Assembly (NCBI GenBank): GCA_020161405.1
Contig: JAIUOD010000006.1
Coordinates: 1-64,000 of the forward strand
Length of the DNA stretch: 64,000 nucleotides
Reading direction: 5' to 3'
DNA from: Pseudomonadota bacterium
GTDB lineage: Bacteria; Pseudomonadota; Alphaproteobacteria; Caulobacterales; Aquidulcibacteraceae
Within the stretch, counting starts at the first letter, position 1. Each line of letters begins with the position of its first letter. Below the pieces are notes generated by a model, which saw only the letters and a list, made by a program, of their open reading frames with translations, was not told the DNA's origin and searched no databases. A program made the position numbers and the translations under genes. Positions 8,032 to 17,058 of this stretch are shown here, one piece after another.

Positions 8032-9078
8032 ATGACAGCTGCTCGTCAAATCCCAATCGAAAATATATATTACATGTTTTGTTATGCATGGAATAAATTT
8101 GATGCCGCTAGCCAAGTCCCAATTGGAAATACAAATAGCCCTGACTTATTAAATCTACTTGCCAAGGTACTTTTAAATGGTACCAAAATCGCTATCACAC
8201 GCGGCCTTGAAAGAGATTATACGGAATTTTGTGAGGATTTGGAAACTGTTCGCGGCAAAATAAATTTGTCTGACAGCATACGTCTTAAATCCAATAATAT
8301 CCGAAAGTTAAACTGTGAGTTTGATGAATTCACATATAACACCACAGCTAATCAGATTCTAAAATCTACCCTTCTAAAACTCCTTTTAAGCGACAAAGTG
8401 GAACCTCAAATTCAAACTGAAATAAAACCAACGATATTTAGGCTCCCGCAAATAGAAACAATTAGGATCCAAAACCGGCATTTTGTTCAAGTAAAAATTC
8501 ATCGAAATAATTCTCATTATTCTCTATTGATGAATATTTGCGAGCTAATTCATAACCACTTGCTTCCGGACGAAGTTAATCATGGCAAAAAATTCAATTC
8601 GGTTTTTGAAGACGAAAAATTCATGGCCCGTGTTTTTGAAGACTTTGTGCGAAATTTTTATAAGGTTGAACAACAAAAATACAAAGTTGAACCACTAACC
8701 CTGAAATGGGATGCGACACCGATAAATATTTCAAATATTGCGCAACTTCCTAACATGCGGACTGATATCTATCTAAAATCAGAAAATGGAGCGATAATTA
8801 TAGACACAAAATTCTATAGAAACGCCATTCAAACGTTTTATGAAACCGATACTTTCAATTCCAACAATTTATATCAATTATTCACTTACCTTGAACATTA
8901 CAGCTCAACTACAGGCTACAACCATGCTGTAAATGGGATATTGCTTTACCCGACAGTGAATTTTGAATTAAATGAAATGTTCTTGATAAAAGGAAAAAGC
9001 ATTTCAATACATACAATAAACCTCCAACAGCATTGGGAGAGTATTAAATTAAGGCTACTGGAAATTATCAATAAGTAA
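8032..9078 (+). CDS. mcrC: McrC-type nuclease subunit
   Basis: The 348-residue protein starts IPIENIYYMFCYAW, a typical McrC opening. It continues with the central segment VRGKINLSDSI and FDEFTYNTTANQILKSTL, conserved across the family. The C-terminal PD-(D/E)xK nuclease core is visible as RTDIYLK near 243-249 and IIDTKFY near 256-262, supplying the acidic residues and lysine. McrC docks on the McrB ring and cuts DNA after GTP-driven translocation. The gene begins one base past the mcrB stop, so the two are co-translated. The length matches E. coli McrC (348). It appears intact and functional. Confidence 0.92.
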   Translation: MTAARQIPIENIYYMFCYAWNKFDAASQVPIGNTNSPDLLNLLAKVLLNGTKIAITRGLERDYTEFCEDLETVRGKINLSDSIRLKSNNIRKLNCEFDEFTYNTTANQILKSTLLKLLLSDKVEPQIQTEIKPTIFRLPQIETIRIQNRHFVQVKIHRNNSHYSLLMNICELIHNHLLPDEVNHGKKFNSVFEDEKFMARVFEDFVRNFYKVEQQKYKVEPLTLKWDATPINISNIAQLPNMRTDIYLKSENGAIIIDTKFYRNAIQTFYETDTFNSNNLYQLFTYLEHYSSTTGYNHAVNGILLYPTVNFELNEMFLIKGKSISIHTINLQQHWESIKLRLLEIINK

Positions 9079-9206
9079 AGATGCAAATGTTTCACCCAAA
9101 CAACGTAAATCAACCTTGATTTCTTGAAGCAAGTAAATACAACTAGAGACAAAGTTGAAAAACGAACCGGGCATATAATTTGATAAATCAAAATCCAAAG
9201 CAAAAA

Positions 9207-10076
9207 ATGAATGAGATAGATATTTCGACGATTTCATGGTCGCAGCTCGACAAACTTAAATTGGAGTTAGAGGCCCTTCGCCCCGAAGACGTTTTCCTGA
9301 AAACCATTTTAGAAGGAGCCATGCGTGTTGCATGCGACAAAGAAAATCCTATCCGCGGCAACCTTCTCGCGAGCGCCTTAAGGGAGTTAGTCGGGCATGT
9401 CTTACACGAACTCGCTCCTGATACTGAAGTTCGCAAATGTGCATGGTTCGTCCAGGCAAAGGATTCGGCAACGATTACAAGACGCCAACGAGCTGAATAC
9501 ATTATCCGTGCTGGACTACCAAACGACTTCGTCGACGAAGAATTGAAAATTAATTTAAGCGATGAGGCCAAGCCGCTAATTAAGGCGGTGGAAGACTTGA
9601 ACAGGTCAACTCATGTACGTGAAGAAACTATTGTATTCAAAGGTCAAGACGTCCGCTTTATGTTTAATAGGATTCTTCATGGACTTTTAAATCTACTAAA
9701 AATCGCCCAAAATAGTCGTGCTCAGCTTAAAGAAACTATCGCTGACGTTATACACCATGCGATCTTTGAAAATCTGATATCTGATGCAATTCAGGAACTG
9801 GATGAGATTTCTACGCATACGATAATTGACGGGCATTACATAGATGCTATCGTGGTCCGAACTCTAAATGCAACCGAAATTCAATACGTAGTCGCCGGTG
9901 AGGTTGAGGTCGAACTCCAATATGGTTCAAACTCTGACGTTCGGAATGACAACGGGTTTCGCAAAGACGACTCCTATCCATACACTGCTGTGGTTAATTC
10001 AAATCCAGCTAAACCAATGGAAATACGACCGAATGAAGTCACACTCCAAGTTGATAATAGTAGCTTTTACGAATGA
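9207..10076 (+). CDS. Predicted pPIWI-associating-nuclease-like protein, partner of caspase gene
   Basis: The helical N-terminal half contains LLASALRELVGHVLHELAPD and TRRQRAEYIIRAGL. The C-terminal half ends with GEVEVELQYGSNSDVRND and a SYPYTAVV strand. This layout resembles the predicted pPIWI-associating nuclease domains found in conflict systems, but I recall it from family patterns and could not search. The ATG at 9207 is preferred over the upstream TTG at 9180, though its RBS is weak. The stop overlaps the next start by 4 nt (ATGA), so the protein is co-translated with the caspase-fold protease. It may be the nuclease effector or the sensor of a two-gene defence system, and may be the protease's target. 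A separate promoter probably lies in the 128-nt gap after mcrC. Confidence 0.5.
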   Translation: MNEIDISTISWSQLDKLKLELEALRPEDVFLKTILEGAMRVACDKENPIRGNLLASALRELVGHVLHELAPDTEVRKCAWFVQAKDSATITRRQRAEYIIRAGLPNDFVDEELKINLSDEAKPLIKAVEDLNRSTHVREETIVFKGQDVRFMFNRILHGLLNLLKIAQNSRAQLKETIADVIHHAIFENLISDAIQELDEISTHTIIDGHYIDAIVVRTLNATEIQYVVAGEVEVELQYGSNSDVRNDNGFRKDDSYPYTAVVNSNPAKPMEIRPNEVTLQVDNSSFYE

Positions 10077-11635
10077 AAAATAAAATGAAGCCAAGTCACA
10101 AAGAAGAAACCACCGCATTAATGAAAGTTGGCGGGCATGTAACAGCATTGATAATTGCAATCGAGGAGTATCAGCCTCGACAGTCAGGAAAAATACCAAA
10201 GGTCGATTTTGCCAAAGCTGACGCTGAGGCTTTTTCAAATGTTCTTGACAAAATGTATCCGGATTCCGAAATACATCGGATTTTGCTAATCGATAGCTTA
10301 GCCACTAGCATGAGCGTGCAGAGTGGCTTCAAGGAAGCGATCTTTTCAACAGGACCCGAAGATCTCTTGATAATCTATTATGCTGGACACGGCTTCCATA
10401 ACGGGCTCTCTAACTTGATAACCGTTTGGGACAGCAATGGTCATGATCTATCGGGAACCAGCCTTAATCTGCGAGATTCTGTTTTCGATCCAGTAGCAAA
10501 AAGCGATTGTCAGAGGCTATTAATATTCATAGACTCGTGCGCCGAACATCTTGAAGATCAATTCAAAGGCCGCAGTATAATCTCAGAACTGAATGACGCA
10601 GAATTCAAAGAGTTTATTAATATAGACCAGTATGTGGGCATATTCCTGTCGTGCTCACCAGGGCAAAAGTCATATAGCCATGCAGGCATTAGCCATGGAG
10701 TATGGTCTTATCATTTAGTGCAAGCTCTGAGTGGAAATGCGCCAGACGCAATTGATTCACATTCAGTAATCACAGACACTTCTCTTAGAGATTATCTCAG
10801 TACTTCTGTCCGGCGCTATATAACCAAGAATATGTCGGTTTCAACAATTCAGAATCCGATAGTGCATTCATCAGCGTCGAACCGCTTTTTTATATGTAAG
10901 GTAAATAACGCGGAAGCGGAAATTACTCCTGAAAATGATTTCACAAATTTGTCATTCAAGCCAGAGGCAATATTTTTTAGCCACGTTGAAACACGCGCCT
11001 ACAGCAAACTTCCTGGCTTTTCAAAATCAAAAGGGCATTTTGTGCCAGATTCAGTAAACAAAAAGAGCACAGAATTTGCACGCGAACTAATCAGGGAAGA
11101 GGTCGCAGATGAGATAGAATCCTATTACCAAGATGCGAAGCGCTTCTTCAAACTTCGCCGTGACGATTTCGGAACTGGTGACTATTCATTGGATACAGAT
11201 TTTTTTCGTTACTGGGTTGACGTCAGGCAAACACCAGATGACCCTGGTGAAATTCAGATAATACGATGTTTATCTGTTCGTGATGGTGCAGAAGAAGACC
11301 TTAATAAAATCGATGAGATATTCGACGCGATTTTTGATCGTGTAGTTTGCCGCATTTACGGGCGCGGACCAGATTTTGACATAGTTGTACGACGACTTGA
11401 AGAAGTGGAAAAAAAATATGGAGGCAGATTGGATGAATCTGAGAGGAAACAGCTTGTTACATACTATTTTCAAAATGAAGTGCGTTTGGTGTTTGATCTT
11501 GCCGATAGAAGGGTAAGCATTTGCGCAAGACAGAAATCAAGTTTTTTAGAGATGTTGAAGTTAGCAAAAACGATAGCACTTGGAGACCCGCAGGAGCCGA
11601 TTAAGTATCTGTCAAAAGACTCGCAGCGTGTTTGA
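10073..11635 (+). CDS. Caspase-fold (peptidase C14) protease with unknown C-terminal domain
   Basis: Residues about 20-285 form a caspase-like domain. VTALIIAIEEYQ is the first strand, LLIIYYAGHG holds catalytic His106, and LLIFIDSCAE holds catalytic Cys156. The later FLSCSPGQKSY and HGVWSYHLVQAL segments match the family too. Residues about 290-520 form a second, unrecognised region with charged helices and a strand-rich end (EVRLVFDLADRRVS). No signal peptide or membrane segment is seen, so it is cytosolic. Bacterial caspase-fold proteins often act as suicide effectors cut loose by a partner sensor. The 4-nt overlap with the preceding nuclease-like gene makes that protein the natural partner. 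Both catalytic residues are present, so activity is likely. Confidence 0.8.
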   Translation: MKNKMKPSHKEETTALMKVGGHVTALIIAIEEYQPRQSGKIPKVDFAKADAEAFSNVLDKMYPDSEIHRILLIDSLATSMSVQSGFKEAIFSTGPEDLLIIYYAGHGFHNGLSNLITVWDSNGHDLSGTSLNLRDSVFDPVAKSDCQRLLIFIDSCAEHLEDQFKGRSIISELNDAEFKEFINIDQYVGIFLSCSPGQKSYSHAGISHGVWSYHLVQALSGNAPDAIDSHSVITDTSLRDYLSTSVRRYITKNMSVSTIQNPIVHSSASNRFFICKVNNAEAEITPENDFTNLSFKPEAIFFSHVETRAYSKLPGFSKSKGHFVPDSVNKKSTEFARELIREEVADEIESYYQDAKRFFKLRRDDFGTGDYSLDTDFFRYWVDVRQTPDDPGEIQIIRCLSVRDGAEEDLNKIDEIFDAIFDRVVCRIYGRGPDFDIVVRRLEEVEKKYGGRLDESERKQLVTYYFQNEVRLVFDLADRRVSICARQKSSFLEMLKLAKTIALGDPQEPIKYLSKDSQRV

Positions 11636-11782
11636 GGTAGGGTACGGACTTATGATACACAATTAAAGAAGTAGATAATGATCGACATAATATGCAAGCC
11701 ACAAGTGTTTGTTTTAGATTGTTGCAACAATTGACGGAACTTTTTACCTTTCAGTATCCTTAGACTATGATCAGGAAAACGG

Positions 11783-14700
11783 TTATTTACTTCTGTTGTA
11801 GTTACCCGCAGGTACTTTATCGCCTTCAAAAAACTTCAATAACTGGTCCTCATTCGGGTCAAGCCGATCTTTAAACTCGGCTTTCTTAACGATTTTCCGC
11901 TCCTTCCCCTCAATGCAAAACACTGACGAATATATTCTACATCCGCCAAACCCGCTTCCAGCGTCACTCCCTCCGTAAATGTTTTTCTCACCCGCAAATA
12001 TCCACACTGGACATAGTTCTTCATTCTCCAGAATATCCAAAAAGGCATCTTTGTCTATAACTGCTGCATTAGGTCCTTCATTTAGAACTGAAGGATCTTT
12101 GAAAATGACTTCACCGCGTGAATTAACATAGTTCAATTCTTTGCCATTGGAGAGTCGCAGCCCCATAACATCTGCAAGCCAGGGCGCTGGGAGATTAAGA
12201 GCCACAGTTTTATCTATTGAATGATCATACCCCCCACGCTCACAGATATATTCTGCAGTTGTAGCTCTATGTGGGACGGTCACTTTCGATCTCAGCTCGG
12301 GATCACGCCAATCCTCAAGGTCATCTAACGACGGATGCCAAGGATATTCGCCGAGAAAAATTTCGCCGTGCAGTTCAAATTGTCTAAATGTGTCAGGATT
12401 AGTCAATGACTTATCCTTGATGTCAAAAATAAATTGATTAAGGTCTTGCTTTTTAACTATAACGCATCTGAGGCGATACCAAATATCCTGCTGAATGGTT
12501 TCTCGGTTGTTAAAGACGCCGCGCTGCTTCCAGTTTCCGAAAGTGTCCAAAGCCAACCATTTTCGACCTGATTTTGGCTCATTAAGTTCAATCATCGCTT
12601 CACCGTTTACGATGCTTGAATCATCTTCAAGCCACTGAAGCCTTTCCAACGGGTCACGTTTTTTTAAATATGGATTGAACGGTGTCCACCAACAGTTTTT
12701 AGGTTGCTCCCAGCCTTCGTGCTGAGTCCTAAGAACCAATAGCGATGGGTCAATTTCACGCAATCCCAATTTTCTTGCGTCTGCTAACCCTCTGAATTCA
12801 CCATTGTCAAATTTTTTGTAACCACCTAGAAACGCCAGATTATCGGACATGCGTCCAGCAAGTTCATGAAGCGCTATCCATTGATATTTCTTTCCAATAC
12901 GCTCCAGTCTGTGGTCATTTCTGTCAGAAGAGGTAGAACTGTCGAATTCATAGAATCGGCCATGTTCCCAACCCAGTTCATGAGCCCTTTTGCATATCCA
13001 GCGCCTGCACCACCTTGTGTCAAATCGAGCTTCCGAGTCATATAAACTATTTTCAAAAAAATTGACTTCCAAGTAGTTTTTGGCTCGAACTCTGTAATCT
13101 TCCCAAAGGTCGCTTGATAGGGTTTGTTTAAATTTTTGATTTGCTTCTTTTAACTCAGGGGGTTCACGATAGCGTATTTTTTCTTTTTCATTTATTTTTT
13201 TTATTACTTCAAAAAGTTCGTTAAACGCCACAACTTGTGCTTCAGCAGAATATTCTTCAAAATCTGACATCCAACTTTCAAACACGTCCCGATATGTAGG
13301 AAATTTTGTAGAGCCATTCGATGCGGGGCTCCAGTCGTCTAGCCTTGAATCAATGACGTATCTCGCAAAATCACCATCGTTGATTGTCGAACTTACGATT
13401 TGATCATAGGTTCGTTTTCCAGTTTCAACTTCAACTTCGAACTTCTCGATTTCGTCATCAGGGACAAATTCCAGCGGCCAATGGCTTTTATACGGAGGAT
13501 CAATAGACACCCCCGCAATTTTTGCAGGGAGAAAGCCTTTCAACTCCGCAAATTTCAGAAGACCATATGCGTTATCCCTTATTAAGGCATTAATTGGCGC
13601 TGGGCACTTGCCAAGCGTTGAGTCAAACACGCTTTGTGCCAAGGTATTTAGCCCGTCAGTTGTCAGCCCTTGCAACGCACCTCCATATGCGGCGGCAAGG
13701 ACTCGCTCAATAATATATTGGTCGTTTACATTTGCGAACTTGGCAACGATTTCTGCGGCAAGATATAAACGTGGAGCAAAGATTGTTGCCAATGCTTTAG
13801 TGGCCTTGTCTCTTATCGGACGATTGGTTACGCATAGGAGCCAAGCCAATGTAGTGGCGGTAAGTCTTGCCCGGTCCTCATCAATTTCGAAGAAGCCGTT
13901 TTCAGATGCCCATGATATCAGGGTGTCAATTGCTGTCGGAGCAAAATAATCTGAGACAATTGGAATCGACCATTTTTCATCACGTGTTGGCATAGACATC
14001 GGCCATAACTGCTCGTGAAGGAAATCTGCATTAAACTTGTTCCTTGGCTCGGTTGCTATTGAAAGGATAATACTTAGCGATTCTTCTGGCAAATATTGAT
14101 TTAACAATTCGAAGGTGCGATCTGAGAAGTACTCGTGGTTTCGCCAAAGTAAACTTTCTTTGAATGCTTGAATGACATTATAGCTGACCTCACCCAAATC
14201 CAATATTTCTAAGTCAAATTTTTCGGGAAGTAGCACCGCCAATGCCTCGATTATTCCAGAAAAGCGATAACTTTCGTCTCCAAAAAGCAATTCGTGGAGG
14301 TTTTCTCCCCGCACAAAAGCGTTTATCGGGCAAGCCGGGTCGAGATGTTCAGCTATTAGCCTCTCTGCAAGGTTATAATCACTAAGCCTCTCGAAGGTGA
14401 ATCGGACCATTTGACAGTCACTTCCATCCGCCTGTCGAACGTATTCGGTCGTCAGCACTCCTTCGTGTTCAAGTTGGGACAATAGACTACGATCAGAATC
14501 CCCATTTGACGGATAGATATCTTCAAAGACGACAAGTGCGTCTGGAACTGTGGCGTAGTTATTCCCCGAAGCTAACAATAATTTGGAGAAATTCTCCAGG
14601 GCTCGTTTAGAAATTTGCTGGAATGGGTCAAGTTTCATACGCCTTGTAAGCGCATTAGTGATAGCTGTGTGATAAAAATCAAAAACTTTCGTAACGCCTT

Positions 14701-15286
14701 GTAGCCCCTTAGGCAGTTCGGATTTCCCTTCGCGTTCAAGAGAATCGCAGCAAGTTTTCAAGAACAATGGATTATTGAACTCATTGACGGTATTCGGAGC
14801 ACCGACACGCGCAATTCCTCTTGCCTGAAGATAATATTTGGCGGCCGCGCCGCCATCTTCGCCGAATCCAGGATGCGTTAGATGCGGTATATTGTCGTAC
14901 AATTCTTGCGGAATAATATATGAAATGAATGTTGAACGACAAGAGAGTCCAATACAAATATAGGGGAATTTATTTGCCTCAGAAATGAATGCTGCTAGCC
15001 TATGTGGCCAGATATCGATCCCATGCCTCTCGTTAAGGGCATCAATACAAAGCATGAGGCGAATTCCTGCGGTTTCCCCGGCTGCGTTCAAGGCACCGAG
15101 GAAATCTTGTATTCGTGTTGTCGGAGGAAGCCCGACTTCTTGTATTACCTGAGACCAGGGTGTATTGCTTTCATTAAAGCTCCCCCCCGAAATAAATATC
15201 GCGGGTCTTCCATGCTCTAACTGAAAATCGACTATGTCGGCAAGTAGATGCGATTTCCCTACACCTGCAGGACCTTCTAATAGCAA
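11783..15286 (-). CDS. Avs-like STAND NTPase, C-terminal part separated from its nuclease domain by an in-frame stop
   Basis: The open frame's first usable codon is a TTG at 15286, inside the strand leading into the P-loop (GPAGVGKSH). The 38 codons before it, back to a TAG at 15401-15403, are also coding-like and in the same frame. Walker B is LMLCIDALNE, the IDALNE form typical of antiviral STAND (Avs) ATPases. A winged-helix region and about 800 residues of sensor-like sequence follow, ending in a globular C-terminal domain. The first 309 residues of the same protein are encoded upstream as 15401-16330. Starting at the TTG would lose the linker helix before the P-loop, so this half alone is unlikely to work. 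It is probably a broken gene or one needing amber read-through. Confidence 0.75.
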   Translation of the reverse strand: MLLEGPAGVGKSHLLADIVDFQLEHGRPAIFISGGSFNESNTPWSQVIQEVGLPPTTRIQDFLGALNAAGETAGIRLMLCIDALNERHGIDIWPHRLAAFISEANKFPYICIGLSCRSTFISYIIPQELYDNIPHLTHPGFGEDGGAAAKYYLQARGIARVGAPNTVNEFNNPLFLKTCCDSLEREGKSELPKGLQGVTKVFDFYHTAITNALTRRMKLDPFQQISKRALENFSKLLLASGNNYATVPDALVVFEDIYPSNGDSDRSLLSQLEHEGVLTTEYVRQADGSDCQMVRFTFERLSDYNLAERLIAEHLDPACPINAFVRGENLHELLFGDESYRFSGIIEALAVLLPEKFDLEILDLGEVSYNVIQAFKESLLWRNHEYFSDRTFELLNQYLPEESLSIILSIATEPRNKFNADFLHEQLWPMSMPTRDEKWSIPIVSDYFAPTAIDTLISWASENGFFEIDEDRARLTATTLAWLLCVTNRPIRDKATKALATIFAPRLYLAAEIVAKFANVNDQYIIERVLAAAYGGALQGLTTDGLNTLAQSVFDSTLGKCPAPINALIRDNAYGLLKFAELKGFLPAKIAGVSIDPPYKSHWPLEFVPDDEIEKFEVEVETGKRTYDQIVSSTINDGDFARYVIDSRLDDWSPASNGSTKFPTYRDVFESWMSDFEEYSAEAQVVAFNELFEVIKKINEKEKIRYREPPELKEANQKFKQTLSSDLWEDYRVRAKNYLEVNFFENSLYDSEARFDTRWCRRWICKRAHELGWEHGRFYEFDSSTSSDRNDHRLERIGKKYQWIALHELAGRMSDNLAFLGGYKKFDNGEFRGLADARKLGLREIDPSLLVLRTQHEGWEQPKNCWWTPFNPYLKKRDPLERLQWLEDDSSIVNGEAMIELNEPKSGRKWLALDTFGNWKQRGVFNNRETIQQDIWYRLRCVIVKKQDLNQFIFDIKDKSLTNPDTFRQFELHGEIFLGEYPWHPSLDDLEDWRDPELRSKVTVPHRATTAEYICERGGYDHSIDKTVALNLPAPWLADVMGLRLSNGKELNYVNSRGEVIFKDPSVLNEGPNAAVIDKDAFLDILENEELCPVWIFAGEKNIYGGSDAGSGFGGCRIYSSVFCIEGKERKIVKKAEFKDRLDPNEDQLLKFFEGDKVPAGNYNRSK

Positions 15287-15400
15287 TGTTTTCTCATTTG
15301 CAAGTCGCCAGGTATTCGACGAAAGCTCATTTCGTATGTCGTCAATGAGTTCAATAAGACTTCTTATGTCATGTTGTGCCCAGCGCTTTTGCTCGACTTT

Positions 15401-16330
15401 CTACCCGTCTTGGTCTCTTGAGGGAAGATTGTATGTCCACGCAGCTGCATCTCGGCACTCGTTATGGCAATGGTTTAACGCAATCTCCCAATCTCCTAAA
15501 GGCAATTTTATCGGCGAAACCAAATGAACGTCGCGAAATTTTGTAACCACATCAGATAAGCTCATTTTCACTCGTGCTGCGTGAGGAACATTGCCGCCGT
15601 CTATTGCGGCTCGTTCAATTGATCCTGGAACACTTTGCTTAGCAAGAAGAAGAAGTTTCCATCGGTCCAATCGGTCTTGAAGAACTGGATCGCGTACAAA
15701 CGACAAAAAACTTTGCTTTATGGGCAATTCGACATTGTGTTCGGGGGTATACCTAGAACCTAAAGACGCTTTTGATTTTTCGAATTGACCTTTAAACCAA
15801 TCTTGTGAGAACGATGCTTGATCGAACCAATAAATTAATTTTCCAACATAGGTCGGCTTATCATTTGAAAGTTGTGACGTAAATGTGTTGCTGTCCCAAA
15901 GCGTGCATGTGAGACTTCTTCCGCCCCCTTTTGCTTTAGCTTCCCAATACGATTTCCACGCTTTCCATTTGTTTCGTGCGCTCTGCTGGTTACTTTTGCG
16001 GCCATCAGGTAGGTCAAAAGGCAGACAAACAATATATTCTGTTAGATTTGGGTGCTTCTTGAGTGCGGCAGAAATTGAATCATCAAGTTGAGTTTTAAGA
16101 TTCTCGTCCCAGCTGAACAAATATTTTGCCTGCCACCCGCGTTCATTTCCGCTGATATCAGCAGAATAACACTCTACGCCAGCATCGCCTCCTTGCCCTT
16201 TTCGAACAAACGAATGACATTTAGAAAGGGCATCTAGAGAAGCTAGTTGCGCAACCAGTTCTTCAAACCCTGCGTGTCGATTCCCGTTATGTGGTCGAAT
16301 TAAGTGGAAATTAATGTCAGGAAGGCTCAT
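15401..16330 (-). CDS. Avs-like protein, N-terminal Mrr-type nuclease part, ending at in-frame TAG
   Basis: The 309 residues from the ATG at 16330 begin with a restriction-endonuclease-like domain. FEELVAQL (around residue 22) supplies a conserved acid, GGDAGVE at 47-53 supplies Asp49 and Glu53, and GWQAKY holds the Q-x-K pair at 67-69. This is the Mrr-type PD-(D/E)xK arrangement found at the N-terminus of several antiviral STAND proteins. The frame stops at TAG, 15401-15403. The identical frame continues without another stop to 11783, giving a 1,515-codon gene. An SD-like GGAG lies upstream of the ATG; the TTG at 16360 is a poorer choice. If read separately, this half is a nuclease domain without its NTPase control. 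Confidence 0.75.
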   Translation of the reverse strand: MSLPDINFHLIRPHNGNRHAGFEELVAQLASLDALSKCHSFVRKGQGGDAGVECYSADISGNERGWQAKYLFSWDENLKTQLDDSISAALKKHPNLTEYIVCLPFDLPDGRKSNQQSARNKWKAWKSYWEAKAKGGGRSLTCTLWDSNTFTSQLSNDKPTYVGKLIYWFDQASFSQDWFKGQFEKSKASLGSRYTPEHNVELPIKQSFLSFVRDPVLQDRLDRWKLLLLAKQSVPGSIERAAIDGGNVPHAARVKMSLSDVVTKFRDVHLVSPIKLPLGDWEIALNHCHNECRDAAAWTYNLPSRDQDG

Positions 16331-16868
16331 TCCGTTTATACTCCAAAAGTAACTTATCAAGCCAGTTTGTAATTACCATGAATTGTTTTTAAGCCAAGCA
16401 CGTATGCCTGCAAGAACACTCATCAGTTTGTGTCATATAATGAGGAGCTGCAAACATGCTTCATGCTCCTGCTATACAAAGGGTACCAAACCGCCCATCG
16501 GTTTCTCTTAAGTAGTGGTGTCCAAACGCGGATGGCTGGTCACTCGGACAATGCGTGGTGTAACAGAGCAAGCGCAAAATTTAAAAGCAGTCTTCAGTCG
16601 CTTTAAAGGTTATTTCTCTTTGAATTTTTGATACTCGCTTAGCGGAGGGAAGTCTAAGTTACCTCGATGTTTAAATTCGGATGTTTAGCCAACGAAAAGG
16701 TGGGTGAATAATGCCTCTGAAAATTGGGCGGTAGTTGGGTCTCTGATTTCCTATGAATTGAGTCTCACGCTATAATTCTGCAAAATTTGCTAATAAAACC
16801 GCCTAGTTTCCGAGGGTTACAAGGTGTATTAAATTCACAAAAAACCTAATAAAAACAAGGACTTAACA
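16331..16868. other. Gene-free stretch between island and tRNA-Ala
   Basis: About 540 nt with no convincing ORF on either strand. It must hold the promoter of the leftward Avs-like gene. A short dyad AGGAGC...GCTCCT spans 16442-16469. I find no copy of the tRNA 3' end that would mark an attachment site, and no transposase remnant I can recognise. Confidence 0.6.
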
Positions 16869-16944
16869 TGGTGGAGCCTAGGGGAGTCGAACCCCTGACC
16901 TATTGCATGCCATGCAATCGCTCTACCAACTGAGCTAAGGCCCC
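16869..16944 (-). tRNA. tRNA-Ala (anticodon GGC)
   Basis: The minus strand folds as a full 76-nt cloverleaf. The acceptor arm GGGGCCT pairs with AGGCTCC, the D arm starts TAGCTCAGT, the anticodon stem ATTGC/GCAAT holds loop ATGGCAT with anticodon GGC, and the T arm has GGTTCGACTCC. A CCA end is encoded. GGC pairs with GCC/GCU alanine codons. Its 3' end points at the accessory island, the orientation found when elements integrate into tRNA genes. Confidence 0.97.
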
Positions 16945-17058
16945 AATAATTAGTTTCGTATAAGGCGCGGTTTTTTGCTTATCAAGACTTAATCGCCGCA
17001 ACATTGATATAATTTACATAAAAAAGGCGACCCTATTATGGCCGCCAATTTTAATTAT

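Noticed and set aside
11718..11731. Perfect 14-nt palindrome ATTGTTGCAACAAT
   Set aside because: It lies between convergent genes without a U-tract or promoter context; this short AT-rich dyad can occur by chance.
13608..13949. 113-codon frame on the plus strand
   Set aside because: It lies antisense within the Avs-like gene, whose domain evidence is far stronger.
16442..16469. AGGAGC/GCTCCT hairpin upstream of the Avs-like gene
   Set aside because: A six-bp stem with a 16-base loop is too weak to call functional.
1..16868. Second copy of the tRNA-Ala 3' end as attachment repeat
   Set aside because: I scanned the left region by eye for the T-arm segment and found none; it may lie beyond the window.
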